Shown in pieces: positions 1 to 8,436 of a DNA stretch of 64,000 nt. A model generated the notes under the pieces. That model saw only the letters and a program-made list of their open reading frames with translations, was not told the origin of the DNA and did no database searches. The stretch comes from Paenibacillus periandrae (GTDB lineage: Bacteria > Bacillota > Bacilli > Paenibacillales > NBRC-103111). The stretch is from assembly GCF_022458865.1 (NCBI RefSeq), contig NZ_JAJNMU010000018.1:1-64000 (forward strand), read 5' to 3'. Each line of letters opens with the position of its first letter. Position 1 is the first letter of the stretch. The position numbers were made by a program, and so were the translations under genes.

Positions 1-465
1 GAGAAATCCATTTACCAAATGAAGAAAATAGGGTACTATTGTCCATGGGCTAATCCTTTCAATGGATTATGGACAGGTACTACCTGCCATTTCATTGTAA
101 AGGATTTTTTTGTGTCTGAACTTTCTATAGACAGAAGATTATGAACATTCAGAGAAAATTAATGCAACGCTAGTGACTTTAAATAATATTATAATAATTT
201 TGTTGCATTTACAACAAAATACTTAATTAAATAATAATCGATCCCAATTACATTCCAATTTTCAAGGTAGTTCAGCCCTCTAATTCAATCGCTACTCATC
301 TGGATTCAATACCTTTGCTATACAAAAAAAACTTTCACACACATAAATTGTGTAAAAGTTGTCTCTTTGATTTTGCCGACTTTTTCAGCGGTCTCCCTGT
401 CAACCTGATGCGTCGCTGTTGCGAAACTCCATAGGAATCCATCCGGTAACTGCCGTCCATTTTAC
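1..465. other. intergenic stretch without a recognised gene
   Basis: No open frame here looks like a protein. It holds a 13-base palindrome at 74-86 (CAGGTA-C-TACCTG) inside a longer imperfect inverted repeat around 42-74, AT-rich DNA, and the terminator of the glycoside hydrolase gene at 322-360. The left part may be the tail region of a gene lying outside the window. Confidence 0.5.
322..360 (-). terminator. rho-independent terminator of the glycoside hydrolase gene
   Basis: The arms are 349-360 and 330-341. On the minus strand the hairpin is followed by a run of eight T. It lies about 105 bases past the stop codon at 466 and ends the sugar operon. Confidence 0.8.
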
Positions 466-3117
466 TTATTTAATACTGATCACTTGAACGGGTCCTATCA
501 GCCCGCTTGGCTCCTGCTGTGCGAAGGACGATAAGAAATCGCGTTGATCCTTCACTAGCGTATTCGTAACTTCGATGGCAAGCTTGTTAATGCCCTTCTT
601 GATCAACCCATTGATTTCCAAGCAGTAAGGCGGACAAATTCGCACTCCTACGTGCTCGCCGTTTAACCATACTTCTGCCGTTTCATAGACCTCACCCAGT
701 TCCAGCAAAACTCGGCTACTGGCTTCACTCCACTCGAAGTCCGCCTCATAACGGAAGTTACCCGAGAAACGGGGCAAGCAGTCCGGCAGACTCATATTCG
801 TTAAAGTCGCCAGTTTTCCCCATTCCCAAAATCGAGGATATTGTTCGGATTGGGTGGTGGATACAGTCCATTCGCCCTTAAGTTCAAGATGTGAATCCAA
901 TGTATATTGCGGCAACGCGTCATAATTTTCCATATCTGCTCCATGAAGCAAAACAACGGATTCATACGGATGAATAACAAGCTGCACCTCGGTAACACCG
1001 GCCTCTCCATTTACATTCAGCTTGGTCAACCGATTCAGGAAGGCATCATAGGCATATACATTGCCTTGGACCGGCAAAGCCATCTTCGTTTTGATGGTTT
1101 GATGCGGGTGTTCATTAAAGAACATAAAAACATCCAGACCATCATGAAGATAATGATAGTGCCGAAGATAGGGTTCGTGTTTTGCTACTCTAATATCATA
1201 ATATCCGTCTGCAATAAGTTCTTGTGACAGCTTGTCTAATGCCACTACCTTAACGTTCCTGTGATCGGCAAGACAAGACAATTCAGCTGAAACATCGCTG
1301 CCCTCGCTCGATCGTAACGGCAGCCCGTCAACAAAACGAATGGCTAGCCCTTGTTCGGCTAATTGGGCCAATCGCTGAACCATCACCGCTGGAAGCGCCT
1401 CGGCATAGGGCACGATCAGGCACCCATAATCCTCATGATTTACATGCAGCTTGCCTTCTTTCACGCTGGCCGCATCCAGAAGAACGTCTATAGGAATAAC
1501 ATCACCGTCAATTTGATGCTGCATTAATTCCTTCATCGGCTTATGGAAATACATCGATTCCCCAGACCACTCGGCTTCAGCGTGATAGATAACCGCAGCT
1601 GTCGCCACGTGCCTTCCGCCTGAAATTAGGTGGCAGATCCGATTCATATATCCATTTAAATACTTGTAGTAGCGATACTGCGGATTTTTCCCGCTTCCAT
1701 ACATATGCGGCGGACAATCCGGATCTGGAAAAGCTTTCTGGGTAAAGGCATGGGGGACAAAATAATTGACGCCGCGAACCAACATATGGTCTGTGATCCA
1801 TTTCATTAGTTTCAAGCCTTCCGCCCAACCATACGCCCCATATACTTCGCACATTGTCCGCCCTTGCTTCTTCGGATCGATATGTCCAAGAGACACACCA
1901 AGCTTTGCGAGTCCATAGTGGAAAAATTCACTATCCGTATCGCCTCCCGGCTTGCTAAAAGACAATTCATCGAAGCCGGGGACGATCTGCCACAGCACCA
2001 CGTCAAGGCCGGACATGTCTTGTCCCCACATTGAACGGAAGAAGTGTCCTGCTCCGGAACCAAGCCTTGCATGCACATTGTTGTCCTCAAGTACATGTCC
2101 AATATATTCCACTCCACGGGCTCTGCACCACTCACCGATTTGGCTGCAAAAGTTGTCCGCGTAGAGCTTGCTGACAATATTCATATAGATGTACCGTACG
2201 ATATTAGTCTGTTCTCCCGCATCATGCCAGAGAAGATATAGGTGCTTACGGTAGTTCTCACCTAACATCTGCTCAAGCAAGGCAGGCATTTCATTGCTCC
2301 AAGGAAGCGGTACCCCTTTTTTTCCGGGTTTCGAATTGAAATCAAAGGTGGTCTTATCATTGTAAAATCCGGGTTCGTCCGAAAAAAATCCGGCAAATGT
2401 CTTTCCGAAATCGGCCTTGTAGCGTTCATACACAGCCTCGTACACCGTATCGAGCAGAATACGAACGGAATCCCGATCTAGCGGGTTCAAATAATCTTCC
2501 TGCTGCTGACTGCCGCCATCCTTATTTTCAGAAATAATAAATACTCGCCAATATCCTTCAGGGATATCCCAATATAAGATCCCGTCTTGCACAAGGTCAG
2601 TAATGTCGGTACATTCACTGAGTAATGTTCCATTGGATGGATCTCGGCGTACCGCGACAACGGAGATCAGTTTATTTTTGCCACTTGCGTTTTGGGGCTG
2701 CGAGATGGTCGGTCGAAGCCCACGCATCAGCAAGGTATCCAGCAGCAGCGAGGTTCCCTCTGCAGGACCGAGCGTATCGATATAACGTTCACCCAAAAAT
2801 TTGCGATGAAGCTCTTCCGGAGCCTCCTTTACCTTGCCTGCCGCATGTCCCGTTGGAAAATGGTCATCATCAAGCAACCATACCTTCATTCCCCGATTGC
2901 GGGCTTCCTCCATAATAATGTCCATGTCCGTCCACCATTTCGGTCCGAGAAAATCTGGATGAGGCCGAGCCTCCACACAAACGGCCCCGATTCCGGCTTC
3001 ATGAACACGGGCCATCTCCTCACGAATCACCTTCTCTTCCTCGCCATGCTGCCAGAGAAAAGGAAGGATATAATTATGTTCTTGACCCTCAAGCACTTCC
3101 TTAAAACGATTGTTCAT
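466..3117 (-). CDS. putative cytoplasmic glycoside hydrolase with C-terminal jelly-roll domain
   Basis: About 883 residues without a signal peptide or membrane segment, so it probably acts in the cytoplasm on an imported oligosaccharide. The N-terminal half looks like a TIM-barrel glycosidase of the kind grouped near alpha-L-rhamnosidase family GH106 (tryptophan-rich start, 'GIGAVCVEARPHPD', then 'VWLLDDDHFPTGHAAG'). The last 130 or so residues resemble the galactose-binding jelly roll of GH2-type enzymes ('VWLNGEHVG'). I chose the ATG at 3117 because GCAGGAGGCT lies 4-10 bases before it, while an ATG at 3150 has no ribosome site. It is the last gene of the ABC transporter operon, behind a hairpin that may lower its expression. 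The exact family and substrate are inference. Confidence 0.75.
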   Translation of the reverse strand: MNNRFKEVLEGQEHNYILPFLWQHGEEEKVIREEMARVHEAGIGAVCVEARPHPDFLGPKWWTDMDIIMEEARNRGMKVWLLDDDHFPTGHAAGKVKEAPEELHRKFLGERYIDTLGPAEGTSLLLDTLLMRGLRPTISQPQNASGKNKLISVVAVRRDPSNGTLLSECTDITDLVQDGILYWDIPEGYWRVFIISENKDGGSQQQEDYLNPLDRDSVRILLDTVYEAVYERYKADFGKTFAGFFSDEPGFYNDKTTFDFNSKPGKKGVPLPWSNEMPALLEQMLGENYRKHLYLLWHDAGEQTNIVRYIYMNIVSKLYADNFCSQIGEWCRARGVEYIGHVLEDNNVHARLGSGAGHFFRSMWGQDMSGLDVVLWQIVPGFDELSFSKPGGDTDSEFFHYGLAKLGVSLGHIDPKKQGRTMCEVYGAYGWAEGLKLMKWITDHMLVRGVNYFVPHAFTQKAFPDPDCPPHMYGSGKNPQYRYYKYLNGYMNRICHLISGGRHVATAAVIYHAEAEWSGESMYFHKPMKELMQHQIDGDVIPIDVLLDAASVKEGKLHVNHEDYGCLIVPYAEALPAVMVQRLAQLAEQGLAIRFVDGLPLRSSEGSDVSAELSCLADHRNVKVVALDKLSQELIADGYYDIRVAKHEPYLRHYHYLHDGLDVFMFFNEHPHQTIKTKMALPVQGNVYAYDAFLNRLTKLNVNGEAGVTEVQLVIHPYESVVLLHGADMENYDALPQYTLDSHLELKGEWTVSTTQSEQYPRFWEWGKLATLTNMSLPDCLPRFSGNFRYEADFEWSEASSRVLLELGEVYETAEVWLNGEHVGVRICPPYCLEINGLIKKGINKLAIEVTNTLVKDQRDFLSSFAQQEPSGLIGPVQVISIK

Positions 3118-3176
3118 GATAGCCTCCTGCTTCAACTTAGGTTCATTCATCCAATGCCTGTAGATTGGATGAAAAT

Positions 3177-3209
3177 ATCCGCCCGGCTTCGATTCGAAGA
3201 CGGGCGGAT
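3177..3209 (-). terminator. hairpin between binding-protein and hydrolase genes
   Basis: ATCCGCCCG (3177-3185) pairs perfectly with CGGGCGGAT (3201-3209). On the minus strand it follows the stop of the solute-binding protein gene by about 20 bases and is trailed by the moderately T-rich ATATTTTC. It could act as a partial terminator or an mRNA 3' stabiliser, letting the binding protein be made in excess over the hydrolase. Confidence 0.65.
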
Positions 3210-3229
3210 CATCTTGTTCGAAAAATTTA

Positions 3230-4810
3230 TTATTTTTTCACTTTCGCATACCATTCTCTGGCTCGCTTCGTAACCTCTTCACCACCCGATTTGTTCCACT
3301 TATCTACAAATTCATCGAATTTGCTGATCGGGTACTGCCCGAGTATAATTTTGGTAGCGTATTCCACGTACAGCGTACGATTGTTAATGTCCGGGAAGCC
3401 GTCATAAACGCTGGCCGGCATACCGTCTCCGGCAATGGTCTTGGCGTACTTCTGAGCCTCTTGCATATTTCGGTTAACCTGATCAACAGCCCACATTCTG
3501 TCTTCCGATGCTGTAATTTTGTTTAATTCGGTCATGAAGTCAAGTGTGGATATTTTTGAATAAGGATCAAGAATCAGATTCTCCTGGCTGCTCTTGTCAT
3601 CCGGAAGTTTGACGGCTTTGCCGTCCTTCATCGTATGATGCATGCCTTCCACGCCAAGGAATAGAGCGTTCCAATTTTTCTTGTCATACATGTTGTTCAA
3701 CAGCTTCAGGGTGGCCATCAACTTCTTCTGATCCTTGGTGTTCTTGACGACCCATTGCGGTTCTAAAAACCTCTTCCAGGTGTAAAAACCTTTGTAGCCC
3801 GGTACTTCCGGTACGGGGAGGACAGCAAAGTCAGGTTTCACGCCAGTGTTCTTGAACGTATTTTCCATATACAAATTGCTCGTTTCCGCCCAATGAAAAA
3901 AATTACCAGCTCTTCCAGCATTAACTTTCCCGTCCCACTTGGCCTTGTCGTTAAGGAGCGTTTCCTTATCCAATAATCCGTCCTTGTACAGCTTGGCGAT
4001 GAACTCCAAGGCGGCTTTCGTATTCGGCGTCACCGCAGAATATGAAAGCTTGCCGTCGTAAAGGTCCCATTGGGGATTCCCTTCGAACATGGCCACACCG
4101 TACATGGCGAACAGATGATCCATCCAACGCGCCTCCTGTCGACCACCCGTCGGAAGCTCATCATTCTGGCCGTTGCCATTGGGATCCTTGTCCCGGAATG
4201 CCTCTAGAACCTTGACATATTCCTCTTGCGTCTTCGGCATCGGCAGGCCCAATTTGTCCAGCCAATCCTTGCGGATCATGCCAGCGTATCTTCCGTAGTC
4301 CACCACACCGGGGATATAAAAGATTTTTCCCTGACCGGTAGGATCGTTGGCCTTGACAATATCCCACATTTCCTTCGGAACGGCTTGCCATAGATTCGGG
4401 GCATACTTGGGCAGCAGGTCAGTCAGGTCGGCAATCGCGCCGTTTTTAGCCAAACTGTTTTCGATGCCTTCCTTGGGTAAGAACAGATCCGGCACTTCGT
4501 TAGCCGCGATCTTTAAGTTCAGCTGATTCAGGTAGTTGGTGCCTCCGTTCCACTCCACATAGGGATGAATGACGCCGACTCCAAGCTTTTCCTTATATAA
4601 TTCATAGAGCTTACTGCCTTTGGTTATCGGTTTATAACCGATGTTGGTGCCCCATACTTCAATATCGACAATTTCATCTGCATTGGAGGTCTGATTCTGG
4701 GCAGAAGATGAAGAATCTGCGGAAGAATTCGTGTTTCCGCTGCAGCCGGTGACAGCGGTAATCGCAAGGACACCTGCCGCTGATAATAATCCCATTTTTT
4801 TGAAATCCAT
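3230..4810 (-). CDS. extracellular solute-binding lipoprotein of a sugar ABC transporter
   Basis: A 526-residue lipoprotein of the LplA/YtcQ type (family 1 binding proteins). The signal peptide ends in a lipobox with Cys23 ('TAVTGC'), followed by a Ser/Gln-rich linker to the mature domain, so it is anchored outside the membrane and should deliver an oligosaccharide to the permease pair encoded upstream. The ATG at 4810 has AAGGGGGA 7-14 bases before it. About 70 bases separate it from the permease stop. No ATPase gene is in the cluster; transporters of this class often share an MsmX/MsmK-type ATPase encoded elsewhere (established knowledge). Confidence 0.92.
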   Translation of the reverse strand: MDFKKMGLLSAAGVLAITAVTGCSGNTNSSADSSSSAQNQTSNADEIVDIEVWGTNIGYKPITKGSKLYELYKEKLGVGVIHPYVEWNGGTNYLNQLNLKIAANEVPDLFLPKEGIENSLAKNGAIADLTDLLPKYAPNLWQAVPKEMWDIVKANDPTGQGKIFYIPGVVDYGRYAGMIRKDWLDKLGLPMPKTQEEYVKVLEAFRDKDPNGNGQNDELPTGGRQEARWMDHLFAMYGVAMFEGNPQWDLYDGKLSYSAVTPNTKAALEFIAKLYKDGLLDKETLLNDKAKWDGKVNAGRAGNFFHWAETSNLYMENTFKNTGVKPDFAVLPVPEVPGYKGFYTWKRFLEPQWVVKNTKDQKKLMATLKLLNNMYDKKNWNALFLGVEGMHHTMKDGKAVKLPDDKSSQENLILDPYSKISTLDFMTELNKITASEDRMWAVDQVNRNMQEAQKYAKTIAGDGMPASVYDGFPDINNRTLYVEYATKIILGQYPISKFDEFVDKWNKSGGEEVTKRAREWYAKVKK

Positions 4811-4880
4811 TTTTTTTCCCCCTTTTAATTGTAATGATATATGTTTAAAGGCAGCTCACCTATAAACCGGAAAGGATATT

Positions 4881-5759
4881 TTATCCTTTTACAGAGCCGA
4901 TCATGGCTCCTTTGACGAAGTATTTCTGCAAGAAAGGATATACCAAAATGATCGGAATGATAGCAAAGATAACGGTCGCTGCTCTTAGGGTCCGCTCGTT
5001 ATAGTTCAGATCAACCGTTGAAGCGGCACCTGCCATAATAACGTTATCGTCGGTGATGAACTGCCGGATCTTGATCTGCAGCGGGAACCAGTCTGGATTT
5101 TGCAGGAAAAGGAGAGGATGCTGGAACTGGTTCCATAGCACCACACCATAGAATAGAGCCAGCGTCGCCAGTACCGCCTTGGATAGCGGAAGCACGAATT
5201 GAAACAGCATCCGGAAATATCCACTTCCTTCAAGAAAGGCAGCTTCTTCCAATTCCTTGGAAAATTGTTTGAAGAACGTTCGCATAATAATCAGATTGAA
5301 CGGATTCAGGATATGTGGCACTACCAGAACCAGCGGATTATTATAAAGCCCGATGCCGCGAACCGTCAGGAAGTAAGGCACGATAGGAGCCTTGAAGATC
5401 ATCGCGATCACGACGCCGACCATAACCACGGACCCCCAGCGGAACTCCGGCTTCGACAGAGGGTACGCAAGCAGCGCGGTCATCAGCAGAGCAAAAACCG
5501 TTCCAATCACCGTCGATACCAAGGTCAAAAAGAACGATTTCCAAAGATCGGGACGGTCGATAATGTGCCCCCAAGATTCGAGGGTAAACTGCTTCGGCCA
5601 TATGGTTACCAGGTTCATATCCACGGCACTTTTAGAACTAAGCGAGGTCGAGATTACGGACAAGAGTGGTATGAGCGCTATGATGGACAACAGGATGAGA
5701 AAGACCGTTATTGCAGTGACGAATACTTTTTCACTTCTCGATTCAAACATGCCTACCAT
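4881..5759 (-). CDS. sugar ABC transporter permease, LplC/YtcP type
   Basis: 292 residues with about six membrane segments and the cytoplasmic EAA loop that contacts the ATPase ('EEAAFLEGSG', about residues 175-185). The family C-terminal ending 'GAMIGSVKG' is intact. The start overlaps the end of the preceding permease gene by 7 bases, so the two are probably translationally coupled. Met1 (5759) and Met4 (5750) are both possible: GGGGGG lies just before Met1. A short palindrome (AAAGGATA-TTT-TATCCTTT, 4871-4889) spans the stop codon. Confidence 0.93.
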   Translation of the reverse strand: MVGMFESRSEKVFVTAITVFLILLSIIALIPLLSVISTSLSSKSAVDMNLVTIWPKQFTLESWGHIIDRPDLWKSFFLTLVSTVIGTVFALLMTALLAYPLSKPEFRWGSVVMVGVVIAMIFKAPIVPYFLTVRGIGLYNNPLVLVVPHILNPFNLIIMRTFFKQFSKELEEAAFLEGSGYFRMLFQFVLPLSKAVLATLALFYGVVLWNQFQHPLLFLQNPDWFPLQIKIRQFITDDNVIMAGAASTVDLNYNERTLRAATVIFAIIPIILVYPFLQKYFVKGAMIGSVKG

Positions 5760-6658
5760 AGCCCCCCATCCGAAACTTTCTTCGACAGCCTATTGAATAC
5801 ATACACCAGGATAAATCCAATAACCGACTGGAATAAACCGACCGCCGTTGCAAAGCTGTATTGCGCTTGCTGAATGCCTGTCCGGAACACGTATGTATCC
5901 AGGATATCTCCTACACTGTACGTCATCGGAGTGAGCAGATTATACACTTGATCAAAGCCCAGATCCAGGAAGTTGCCGATTTCAAGCAGGAACAGCACCA
6001 ACACGGTAGGTAAAAGCAGCGGAAACGTAATGTGGCGGATTTGCTTAAACTTGGATGCGCCATCGATCATCGCCGACTCGTACAACTGAGGATCGATCGC
6101 GCTGATGGCCGCCATATACACCACGGTTCCCCAACCGGCATCCCGCCAAATAGATGCGATCACGTAAATAGGTCGAAAGTATGCGCTTTCCTGCATAGCT
6201 AGCAGGGGTTCAAAACCAAACCATCCGCTTACAATGTTGAACAATCCGCTTAATGAAAAGAAATCAAAGATGATACCGGCAACTATAACCCAAGACAAAA
6301 AGTGAGGAATGTACAGAGCAGTCTGGATCCCTTTCTTCAACGCCGATTTTCGAATCTCGTTGATCATTAGCGCCAGTAGAACAGGCATCGGGAAAACCAG
6401 TACGAGCTTAAGAAATCCAAGCATGAGTGTGTTGCCGAACACCCGGAAAAAGTCATAATGGTGAATCAGGGTCTCAAAATGCTTGAGGCCTACCCAGGGA
6501 CTATCGATGAACCCTTTGAAAACCGAATAATCCTTGAAGGCGATTACAGCACCGGCCAGCGGAATGTATTTAAATACGATGAGAAAAATGATTCCCGGAA
6601 TGGCCATCACATACAACGGCCAAAAAACCTTCATTCGATGAAATGCAACTGCTTTCAA
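5753..6658 (-). CDS. sugar ABC transporter permease, LplB type
   Basis: About 301 residues with six predicted membrane segments and an EAA loop ('ESAMIDGASKFKQI'). It is the first gene of the transporter operon and the partner of the LplC-type permease. I place the start at a TTG (6658) because TTGGGGGAATCAAA precedes it and the protein then begins MKAVAFHRMK as expected for the family; the longer frame reaching 6712 begins inside the predicted promoter and cannot be right. Transcription should start from the promoter at 6704-6732 under the operator at 6735-6766. Confidence 0.92.
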   Translation of the reverse strand: MKAVAFHRMKVFWPLYVMAIPGIIFLIVFKYIPLAGAVIAFKDYSVFKGFIDSPWVGLKHFETLIHHYDFFRVFGNTLMLGFLKLVLVFPMPVLLALMINEIRKSALKKGIQTALYIPHFLSWVIVAGIIFDFFSLSGLFNIVSGWFGFEPLLAMQESAYFRPIYVIASIWRDAGWGTVVYMAAISAIDPQLYESAMIDGASKFKQIRHITFPLLLPTVLVLFLLEIGNFLDLGFDQVYNLLTPMTYSVGDILDTYVFRTGIQQAQYSFATAVGLFQSVIGFILVYVFNRLSKKVSDGGLW

Positions 6659-6703
6659 TTTGATTCCCCCAATATCTAGTTGTTGAATTCGCTTACACTT
6701 ATA

Positions 6704-6732
6704 ACTATACAACCAGGGGAAATATTGCTCAA
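6704..6732 (-). promoter_or_regulatory. sigma-A type promoter of the ABC transporter operon
   Basis: On the minus strand TTGAGC (6727-6732), a 17-base spacer and TATAGT (6704-6709). It lies 46 bases before the TTG start of the first permease. The -35 is weak, as expected for an activated promoter, and sits 2 bases from the tandem operator. Confidence 0.75.
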
Positions 6733-6734
6733 TT

Positions 6735-6766
6735 GGGCATTTTTAAGTTTAAACAAGGTCATTTTA
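6735..6766 (-). promoter_or_regulatory. tandem operator, probable site of the YesN-type regulator
   Basis: Two direct half-sites, GGGCATTTTT (6735-6744) and GGTCATTTTA (6757-6766), offset 22 bases or two helical turns, as AraC-type activators use. The same 32-bp block with two mismatches occurs at 10396-10427. Each copy ends 2 bases from the -35 box. That the neighbouring response regulator binds here is inference. Confidence 0.75.
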
Positions 6767-6776
6767 TAGAATAAAT

Positions 6777-6801
6777 TGAAAACCACTCCTACCTGGAGTG
6801 G
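6777..6801 (-). terminator. terminator of the response-regulator gene
   Basis: CCACTCC (6783-6789) pairs with GGAGTGG (6795-6801). On the minus strand it is followed by TTTTC. It lies 11 bases past the regulator stop and just before the operator of the transporter operon, so it separates the two transcription units. Confidence 0.7.
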
Positions 6802-6811
6802 CTAAGTACGT

Positions 6812-8395
6812 TTAAACGCTCGGCAGATTCTTGCGGTATTCCCTGGGTTTGCATCCTGTCAGTTTCTCGAACAGCCGCGCAAAATGCTGCGAATCCGAGT
6901 ATCCTACCATCTGGCAGATCTCGTACACTTTCAAATCTGTTTTCTCCAGCAGCTCTTTTGCTTTGCCAATTCGGATTTGCGTCAAAAAATTCATATAAGT
7001 ATCCCCCGTCTTTTGTTTAAAAAACTGGCTCAAATAATAGGGGCTGATGAAAAAACGGGCAGCCAAGTCTGCAAGGGTGATCGGTTCATTGTAATGTGTG
7101 GATATATATTCCTTGACCTCGGTGATAATGTCCTTCTTCTTGGGAATATTATGCTCCAGCTTGAACGTAATTATTCTTCTGATGACTTGAACCATCCATT
7201 CCTCTAGACGCTCTAACGTCCGGAAACGCGAAATGCCCTCTAGTGACAAAATATGACGGCCTAAGAAATCGTTTTGCTGCAGCTGCTGAAAGGACATCTT
7301 CCGAACACTCGATAAAAGGATGTTCAAACACTGCAACTGGAGATCTGCCGGACTCATGCTTGGTTCAGCTTCCATCCCTCGAAAGATCTCGCGGATGATG
7401 CCTGCACATTCCATCTCATCCATGTTGTCAAGACCGGCTTCCAGTTTAGCAATCAACGTTTCAGGAACAGAATGAATCCGTCCTGTCAGATTCATGATCT
7501 CGGGAAACTGGATCACGGCATCCGTCCCCTTGACGACTTTATAGCTTAATGCATAACGGGCTTCCTCAAAGGACTGGCTGATTCCGGCGGCCCGTTTCTG
7601 AACCGTACCGATTCCGACAGTCATGGACAGTTCCAATTCCCTGCATACATCCTTCTTAAGACTGTGTACCGAACGAACCAGATTTTCATACACGATGGAA
7701 CCGCCATGGGTAACCACCACTGCAACTTGCGCACCCGAATAACGAAACCGATACACGCCACGGTATTGCCTTAAGGCCAGATCGATATGGTTGAACACCT
7801 GCTGAAGACTAAGTTCCTTCAAAGCATCGACGTTACCGTCGAATTCAAGCAGGATGCAAGCGAACCAGGCACCCTCTGTTGGAATTCGCGCAATCAAAAG
7901 CAGCTCTTCCATGAGTTCCGTATTTACGCTGTCGATATCAAGGATATCCCGCAAGGCGTTCTCTTGCATACGACTGTGAACCTCCTGCTTTAATTCGTCC
8001 ACTTCCTGCAGCCTGGCCTTGTCCGCACGAACCGCCTCTATGACCTGATAAACGCAATCGCGCAGTTCCTCTTCCTCAACCGGCTTATTGATGTAAAACT
8101 GCACTCCCAGCTGAATGCCTCTTCGAGCATATTCGAAGTCGGCATATCCACTTAACAATATGAATTTAGCCCGATTGCCCTTGTCTTTCAGCATTTTAAT
8201 CATGTCAAGGCCGTCAGACTGTGGCATCCGAATATCCGTAATGACAATGTCCGGCTGTAGTTTTTGAATTAATTTGAACCCTTCCAAACCATTATAAGCT
8301 GCACCGACAACCTCACATTCCGGTATATAGCGGGTTATCATTTTTTTGAGACCTTCTACGATGCCTTTCTCGTCATCAACCAAGATCAACCTCAT
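6812..8395 (-). CDS. two-component response regulator, YesN/AraC type
   Basis: About 527 residues. The receiver domain has the acidic pair and the phosphoacceptor Asp in 'VITDIRMPQSDG' (Asp54 from the chosen start), followed by a long linker and a C-terminal double helix-turn-helix of the AraC family ('FISPYYLSQFFKQKTG', then 'DSQHFARLFEKLTGCKPREYRK'). I prefer the ATG at 8395 over a GTG at 8404 because AGAAGGAGAGG is 8-18 bases before that ATG and almost touches the GTG. It follows the sensor kinase gene by about 40 bases. It should activate the ABC transporter operon, and probably its own operon, through the tandem sites at 6735 and 10396 (inference). Confidence 0.93.
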   Translation of the reverse strand: MRLILVDDEKGIVEGLKKMITRYIPECEVVGAAYNGLEGFKLIQKLQPDIVITDIRMPQSDGLDMIKMLKDKGNRAKFILLSGYADFEYARRGIQLGVQFYINKPVEEEELRDCVYQVIEAVRADKARLQEVDELKQEVHSRMQENALRDILDIDSVNTELMEELLLIARIPTEGAWFACILLEFDGNVDALKELSLQQVFNHIDLALRQYRGVYRFRYSGAQVAVVVTHGGSIVYENLVRSVHSLKKDVCRELELSMTVGIGTVQKRAAGISQSFEEARYALSYKVVKGTDAVIQFPEIMNLTGRIHSVPETLIAKLEAGLDNMDEMECAGIIREIFRGMEAEPSMSPADLQLQCLNILLSSVRKMSFQQLQQNDFLGRHILSLEGISRFRTLERLEEWMVQVIRRIITFKLEHNIPKKKDIITEVKEYISTHYNEPITLADLAARFFISPYYLSQFFKQKTGDTYMNFLTQIRIGKAKELLEKTDLKVYEICQMVGYSDSQHFARLFEKLTGCKPREYRKNLPSV

Positions 8396-8436
8396 CTCAA
8401 GCACCTCTCCTTCTATATATCGTGCCTAACACTAAC

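Noticed and set aside
1-130. Possible terminator or IS end at the left edge (palindrome 74-86, T7 at 105-111)
   Set aside because: The palindrome and the T-run are 18 or more bases apart and no gene can be assigned, so I only mention it in the region note.
3151-3409. Plus-strand open frames opposite the 3' end of the solute-binding protein and the hydrolase start
   Set aside because: They are shadows of conserved minus-strand genes and lack ribosome sites.
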